Assembly: GCF_001613935.1 (NCBI RefSeq)
Contig: NZ_LQCI01000029.1
Location: forward strand, 1 to 47,364
Source of the DNA: Amycolatopsis regifaucium
Lineage (GTDB): Bacteria > Actinomycetota > Actinomycetes > Mycobacteriales > Pseudonocardiaceae
Reading direction: 5' to 3'
DNA: 47,364 nucleotides
The position numbers and the translations under genes are program-made. Below the pieces are notes generated by a model, which saw only the letters and a program-made list of their open reading frames with translations, did no database searches and was not told the DNA's origin. Position 1 is the stretch's first letter, and every line of letters begins with the position of its first letter. Shown piece by piece: positions 43,792-47,364 of this stretch.

Positions 43792-45012
43792 TCAGTCCCG
43801 CAACTGCACGAGCATGAGTGCGGCGACCACGCTCGCGGCGTTGTCGGCGAGCGGCACGGGCAGCAGTTGATCGGCGCGAGCCAGCCGTCGCTCGATGGTG
43901 TTGCGGTGCGTGACCATCCGCTCCGCGGCGGCAGAGCCGTTGAACCGTTCCCGGACGTAGGTCAGCACCGTTTGCCGCAGCACCGGGTCGGCGGTCGCGA
44001 GATCACCCAAGGTGTCGGTGACGAACTGATCGGCCTGCGCCATGTCGGCGGTGAGCACCGACACCAACGCGACGTCCTCGTACCGCACGATAGGGCGCGA
44101 TGGGCTCAGACGTGCCAGTAGCCGCTGCGCGGCGGCGGCATCCAGGTGGCTACGGCGAAAGCCGTCAAGATCCCGCCCGCAACGCCCGAACGCCACATGG
44201 ATTCCCGGATGGCCGGCCAGGGCTGCCTCCGCTGTCTCGGCCGAAGGAACGATGTCCGACCGGACCCACACCCACAGCGCGGTGGCGCTCGCGTTCAGGG
44301 TGAGCCGGCACGAGGCGCCGCATGTCTTCATCACCGTCTCGGCGGCCGCGTCGAGGCCTGAGGCCTCGGCGGCGGAGTCGCTCCAGAGAACCGCGGCGAC
44401 ATGACTGCCCGTTAGCGCATACCCCAGACGCGACTCGGCCAGCGCCCGGCCGATCGGCGCGCCTTCGAGCAACAGCTGGACGGTGGCGTGCCGCTCAGCG
44501 CTGGCGCCCCGCGCGAGGTTCTCCCGTTCCTGCTCGACATACTCGTCGAGCGCCGCGATCGAGTCGTCGATGAAGGTCACCATCGACCGCTCCGATGTCT
44601 TCATCAAGTCGCGGAGCTCGTCAACGACGGCAGTCGCCGCGAAACAAGCATCGACCCACAACTCCCACGCCACGTGCTGGGCACCCCGCCACGAACCGAG
44701 GTCGTGCGTGTCCAGGCCGCGTCGCACCAGATCGCGTGCGAACTGCTGGACTCCCGGGTCGACGCACGGCCCGACTCGCGCCCCGGGGTCCTGCAGGATG
44801 GCCGACAGCCAATGCCTGAAATAGACCTTGCTCATGTGCCGGTCGGCCGCCGCGAACTGCGGGTCCTCCAGCAACGCGCGGTACTCGGCCTCCCGGTGGG
44901 CAGCGGCTACCACCTCATCGACGGCCGAACTCGTCATAGCCAGAAGGCGCTCTGCGACGTCCCGCATCAGCTCAGCGGTACGTCGGCTCGGTCGCGGCCA
45001 TCCTGAGTCCAC
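43792..45012 (-). CDS. PucR/CdaR-family transcriptional regulator
   Basis: The protein has about 406 residues if GTG 45012 is the start. ATG 44967 is an alternative, and longer extension to 45105 is unlikely because it reads through another remnant. No strong binding site marks any of them. An N-terminal helical sensor (VVAAAHREAEYRALLEDPQF ... TDHDLGSWRGAQ-like) leads into a GGDEF-like middle segment (YALTGSHVAAVLWSD). The C-terminal PucR helix-turn-helix reads VRERFNGSAAAERMVTHRNT then IERRLARADQLLPV. PucR proteins sense purine- or amine-type metabolites and control neighbouring catabolic genes. It probably regulates the amine cluster through the palindromic region at 28,919-29,190. Confidence 0.75.
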   Translation of the reverse strand: MDSGWPRPSRRTAELMRDVAERLLAMTSSAVDEVVAAAHREAEYRALLEDPQFAAADRHMSKVYFRHWLSAILQDPGARVGPCVDPGVQQFARDLVRRGLDTHDLGSWRGAQHVAWELWVDACFAATAVVDELRDLMKTSERSMVTFIDDSIAALDEYVEQERENLARGASAERHATVQLLLEGAPIGRALAESRLGYALTGSHVAAVLWSDSAAEASGLDAAAETVMKTCGASCRLTLNASATALWVWVRSDIVPSAETAEAALAGHPGIHVAFGRCGRDLDGFRRSHLDAAAAQRLLARLSPSRPIVRYEDVALVSVLTADMAQADQFVTDTLGDLATADPVLRQTVLTYVRERFNGSAAAERMVTHRNTIERRLARADQLLPVPLADNAASVVAALMLVQLRD

Positions 45013-45165
45013 CGCCGCACTGTAGCGCCAACTCCCAGTGCGGCGGCGGTGGCGCGCATCGTCGGGTGATCCGGGAGGTGATTGAAGGCAGCCAGGCGTT
45101 TCCATGGACGCGTGCCGGTCAAGACCGGGCGCAGTTCAGGTGGGATCGCCGTGGTCGGGTAGAGG
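45007..45165 (-). pseudogene. relic of a regulator-like HTH gene
   Basis: A reverse-strand stretch reads YPTTAIPPELRPVLTGTRPW then KRLAAFNHLPDHPTMRATAA and ALGV. This resembles the segment leading into a LysR-like helix-turn-helix in some actinobacterial proteins. It breaks off before the HTH is complete and runs into the 5' end of the PucR gene. It lacks a start and stop of its own. It is probably a fragment left by a rearrangement just upstream of the regulator. Confidence 0.25.
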
Positions 45166-45464
45166 GTACTGCGGTGCCCTTGTTGGTCCGGCCGGCGCCC
45201 GCACGTCGCAGCAACTGCGGCTGATCCGGCACCGAATACACCTGAGGCGCCCCGACGACCCGGAACCGCCTCAGGCAGGGTTGCCTGTTCTCCTGGCCAA
45301 CCCGTCGAAGCCACACAGCCGAGGCCTTCCTGTCTTCGCCGCCGATCCGGCCAGCGGCAGCCATGACGGCGGGTAGCGCCCACCCGACGCTGAAACACTT
45401 ACGACGGCATCGCCGACTCCCGTGCACGACCTTCCCGTGGTCATGAAGCGCGCAGGAGATGCCG

Positions 45465-46544
45465 ATGGACAGCAGCGGTGATGGCTTCACCATCTGGGTA
45501 GCCGGCGAGAACAAGGGGCCGGGACAGCTCGGGGCGACCGGGGCGGTCCTGAAACAGGGGCCACAAGTATGTAAAACCGTCACCCTGTCCACCTTCGGTG
45601 AAGGAGCCACTCAGGAAGTTCGCCGGCGTGAGCTCTGCTTCCGGACTTTTCCCCGTCATCCCACACAGCCCGGGTACGACTTCGCGAACCCGCTGCGCAG
45701 ATGGAGTTGCGAGAACGACGAGATCACACGGCTTGCCACTTTTCTCGAAGCCGAGGTGTCCGAGAAGGGCCGCTTCCGCTTGGTTGACACGACATCGCCA
45801 ACCGCGACGCTGCTTGCGATGCTCGAATGTGGCGAGATCGACACAGCTCAACTCGTTGCCGCCTTGCAGCGGACCGGCGACCTGGATCAGCTCGCTGGGG
45901 CTGTCGCGGCCACCAACGCCGGTGTCTCCGCAGTCCACGAAGCGACCCTGGCCCGCCGACGCCAGCTTGTCTCCGATCTACAGGAACTCGTCCGCCAGCC
46001 CACGACGACCGAGACTGATCTCCAACGCAAGATCGGCGACGCATACTGGCTGTTCGGCGGCCGCTACGTCGGCGTGGCAGCCAAACGAAATCTGGCCCCG
46101 CTCGACCAGCACGACATCCCTCTTCTCAGCGCGGACGGCGCCCTGCACATCGTCGAACTCAAAGGTCCGGCAATTCCAAAGCTCGTCCATCCCTGGCGCA
46201 AGCACCATATTGTCGGGACCAACGTTCACCAGGCAACCAGTCAAGCGATGAACTACCTGAGAGGCCTCGACGAAACGGGCGCCACACTCACCACGACCTA
46301 CCTCTACGAACAGGGAATCAGCTACGACCTGCGACGCGTTTTCGCCACCGTCGTAATAGGACACCCAGACCACGTCGAAGGCATCGACGAACGCGCCGTC
46401 AATCAGACCATCCGTTCATACAACGCCCACTTGTCCCGAGTAGAGGTCATCACCTATAAGGATCTCTTCGACGCAGCCGAACGCGCTCTGACCTTCGAGG
46501 AAGCCGAGCACAACAACAAGACCGTGAACAGACCAGCTGCCTAG
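45465..46544 (+). CDS. sduA: Shedu-type anti-phage nuclease
   Basis: The protein has 359 residues. ATG 45465 is chosen because AGGAG ends six bases before it; an earlier ATG at 45459 abuts that site. The N-terminal ~180 residues are a variable sensor part. The C-terminal half has the Shedu (DUF4263) nuclease: DLQRKIGDAYWLFGGRYVGV, Asp217 (HDIPLL), Glu231 and Lys233 in IVELKGP, and the helix Q-x-x-x-Q-x-x-x-YL (HQATSQAMNYLR), together the D-ExK-Q pattern of PD-(D/E)XK nucleases. RRVFATVVIG and LSRVEVITYKDL are also typical. Shedu acts alone, cutting DNA ends of invading phage. It is unlinked in strand to its neighbours and is probably expressed by itself. Confidence 0.82.
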   Translation: MDSSGDGFTIWVAGENKGPGQLGATGAVLKQGPQVCKTVTLSTFGEGATQEVRRRELCFRTFPRHPTQPGYDFANPLRRWSCENDEITRLATFLEAEVSEKGRFRLVDTTSPTATLLAMLECGEIDTAQLVAALQRTGDLDQLAGAVAATNAGVSAVHEATLARRRQLVSDLQELVRQPTTTETDLQRKIGDAYWLFGGRYVGVAAKRNLAPLDQHDIPLLSADGALHIVELKGPAIPKLVHPWRKHHIVGTNVHQATSQAMNYLRGLDETGATLTTTYLYEQGISYDLRRVFATVVIGHPDHVEGIDERAVNQTIRSYNAHLSRVEVITYKDLFDAAERALTFEEAEHNNKTVNRPAA

Positions 46545-46598
46545 CCACCTCCGCACTGAGGTCAGCCGACATAGTAGTTCGGTACCGGATCGCCTACC

Positions 46599-47216
46599 TC
46601 ACCACCATTTCGTCCATCGAGCTCCGGCTGGCACCACTCTCGCTTCGATCTGGTGCGAGCATGGGTGCGGACTCGCTGGGCCGAGCGCCCCAATCCGAGC
46701 GCAGAAAGCGACCGCGATCGGGTCACGCCCGATCGGAAGCGTCGTCCAGCCGTACCCAACTCCCCGCGCCGCTGCGGCAGCAACCAACACACGTCCAGCA
46801 CCGCGCCGCCGATGCTTCTCCTCGACCTCGACATGGACGAAGATCGCGCGCCGGTCGACCGGACACAGCGACAGGCGCGCCTCGCCGAAGACCGTGCGAC
46901 CCAGACGAAGCTGAATGACGCCGATCCCCGCAAAAACCGGTGGCGGCACGACGACCAATCGCATGCCGTACTCGTCCACGGCGGTTTCCATGACCTGCCG
47001 CTCGACAGCGGTGTCGATCACCGCCCAGACACCACCGGCACCGGTCAACGCGTGGCAGGCCTCGCAGAGCCATTCCGGTGCCCGATAGTCCTGTGACCAA
47101 CCTTGCCGCGCTCCGCCGACCGCCAGATCATGACCCCAGGGGCATTGTTTTGGTGTCCCGGCCCCTGGCCGGATCGGTATCTCTAGCGTTCGCCATTCCC
47201 GGTTCGCGCCGGTCAC
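46599..47216 (-). CDS. GNAT-like acetyltransferase with N-terminal zinc motif, copy 2
   Basis: The protein has 205 residues from GTG 47216, overlapping the dnaE2 stop (GTGA). An in-frame ATG at 47288 would extend it into dnaE2 and is rejected. It has the same architecture as the copy at 22065-22682: CPWGH ... WLCEACHAL, VHVEVEEKHRRRGAGRVLV and the WTKWW end. Hand alignment gives 148 identical residues of 205 with no gaps, so the two are diverged relatives and not a recent duplication. Here the upstream dnaE2 end is continuous to the window edge, so this looks like the resident, intact arrangement. Confidence 0.72.
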   Translation of the reverse strand: MTGANREWRTLEIPIRPGAGTPKQCPWGHDLAVGGARQGWSQDYRAPEWLCEACHALTGAGGVWAVIDTAVERQVMETAVDEYGMRLVVVPPPVFAGIGVIQLRLGRTVFGEARLSLCPVDRRAIFVHVEVEEKHRRRGAGRVLVAAAAARGVGYGWTTLPIGRDPIAVAFCARIGALGPASPHPCSHQIEARVVPAGARWTKWW

Positions 47217-47364
47217 CGGAAGTCCCGCGACTTCGACGCCAGGCCTTGCAGGTCCAACGGCCGCACCTGGTCCGCGACCACCGTGCACGTTCCCTCGGTC
47301 ACCTGCGCGATTCCGCGGATCAGCAACGCGTTGGTCGCCAGCAATACCTTCCTACTCCGGTGAA
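47213..47364 (-). CDS. dnaE2: 3' end of dnaE2 (error-prone DNA polymerase III alpha), continues beyond window
   Basis: The reverse strand is open from the window edge and encodes HRSRKVLLATNALLIRGIAQ then VTEGTCTVVADQVRPLDLQG and ends SRDFR-stop at 47213. This is the conserved C-terminal tail of DnaE2-type polymerases, which make translesion DNA after damage together with ImuA/ImuB-type partners. Only the last ~50 codons are inside the window, so integrity of the catalytic part cannot be judged. The stop overlaps the GNAT-like gene's GTG, implying joint translation. Confidence 0.72.
   Translation of the reverse strand, partial: HRSRKVLLATNALLIRGIAQVTEGTCTVVADQVRPLDLQGLASKSRDFR

Noticed and set aside
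1..47364. CRISPR arrays or rRNA genes
   Set aside because: No regularly spaced direct repeats and no rRNA-like segments were seen on reading the window.

Overview
The window is high-GC DNA with strong G/C bias at third codon positions, GTG starts and many ATGA/GTGA gene overlaps. Together with a DnaE2-type polymerase, a PucR-type regulator and actinobacterial conjugation-type genes, this points to an actinomycete, plausibly of the Pseudonocardiaceae or a relative. The genus cannot be fixed from the sequence alone. The window looks like an accessory region built from several mobile or recently exchanged blocks.

Left block (1-18,280). Decayed pieces of an integrative conjugative element (a TcpC-like protein, a small partner, a sigma-like HTH protein) abut a truncated, frameshifted large serine recombinase. 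A minus-strand surface-toxin locus follows: a 2,253-residue secreted protein with six LamG modules, a 1,926-residue Rhs/YD-repeat protein with a C-terminal toxin module, an overlapping immunity gene, and a lipoprotein. The block ends at the 3' half of a tRNA-Ala(GGC) gene with no 5' half, which looks like the attachment-site scar of an integrated element.

Middle block (18,390-26,550). Here lie a gene fragment, a large helicase with a probable C-terminal PD-(D/E)XK nuclease (a candidate defence protein), a small partner ORF, and a GNAT-like gene joined to the last ~55 codons of a truncated dnaE2. Two overlapping tyrosine recombinases start about 80 bp beyond the dnaE2 break. Each has a frameshift close to its natural C-terminus.

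Amine-catabolism block (26,835-43,498, with its probable regulator to 45,012). A divergent promoter region with a perfect 19-nt palindrome separates a minus-strand pair (a PuuB-like oxidase carrying two compensating frameshifts, and a membrane protein) from a tightly coupled plus-strand series. That series encodes a Baeyer-Villiger-type monooxygenase, an alpha/beta hydrolase, a flavin amine oxidase, an APC permease, an SCP2-domain protein, a glutamine-synthetase-like gamma-glutamyl-amine ligase, a gamma-glutamyl-amide hydrolase, an acyl-CoA ligase fused to an enoyl-CoA hydratase, a zinc alcohol dehydrogenase and an aldehyde dehydrogenase. An imine reductase and a convergent PucR-family regulator follow. 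I infer a route that can take up an amine, deaminate it directly or after gamma-glutamylation, oxidise and cleave the ketone as an ester or lactone, and feed the acid into CoA-linked beta-oxidation. The substrate is unknown; an alicyclic or other carbonyl-yielding amine would use every gene.

Right end (45,465-47,364). A Shedu-type single-gene anti-phage nuclease is followed by a second GNAT-like gene joined to the 3' end of an apparently normal dnaE2 that runs off the window. The two GNAT copies are both 205 residues long and match at 148 positions in a hand alignment.

Several genes contain single-base frame breaks. In the left block, truncations and a nonsense codon show real decay. In the recombinases and the PuuB-like gene, assembly error remains possible.
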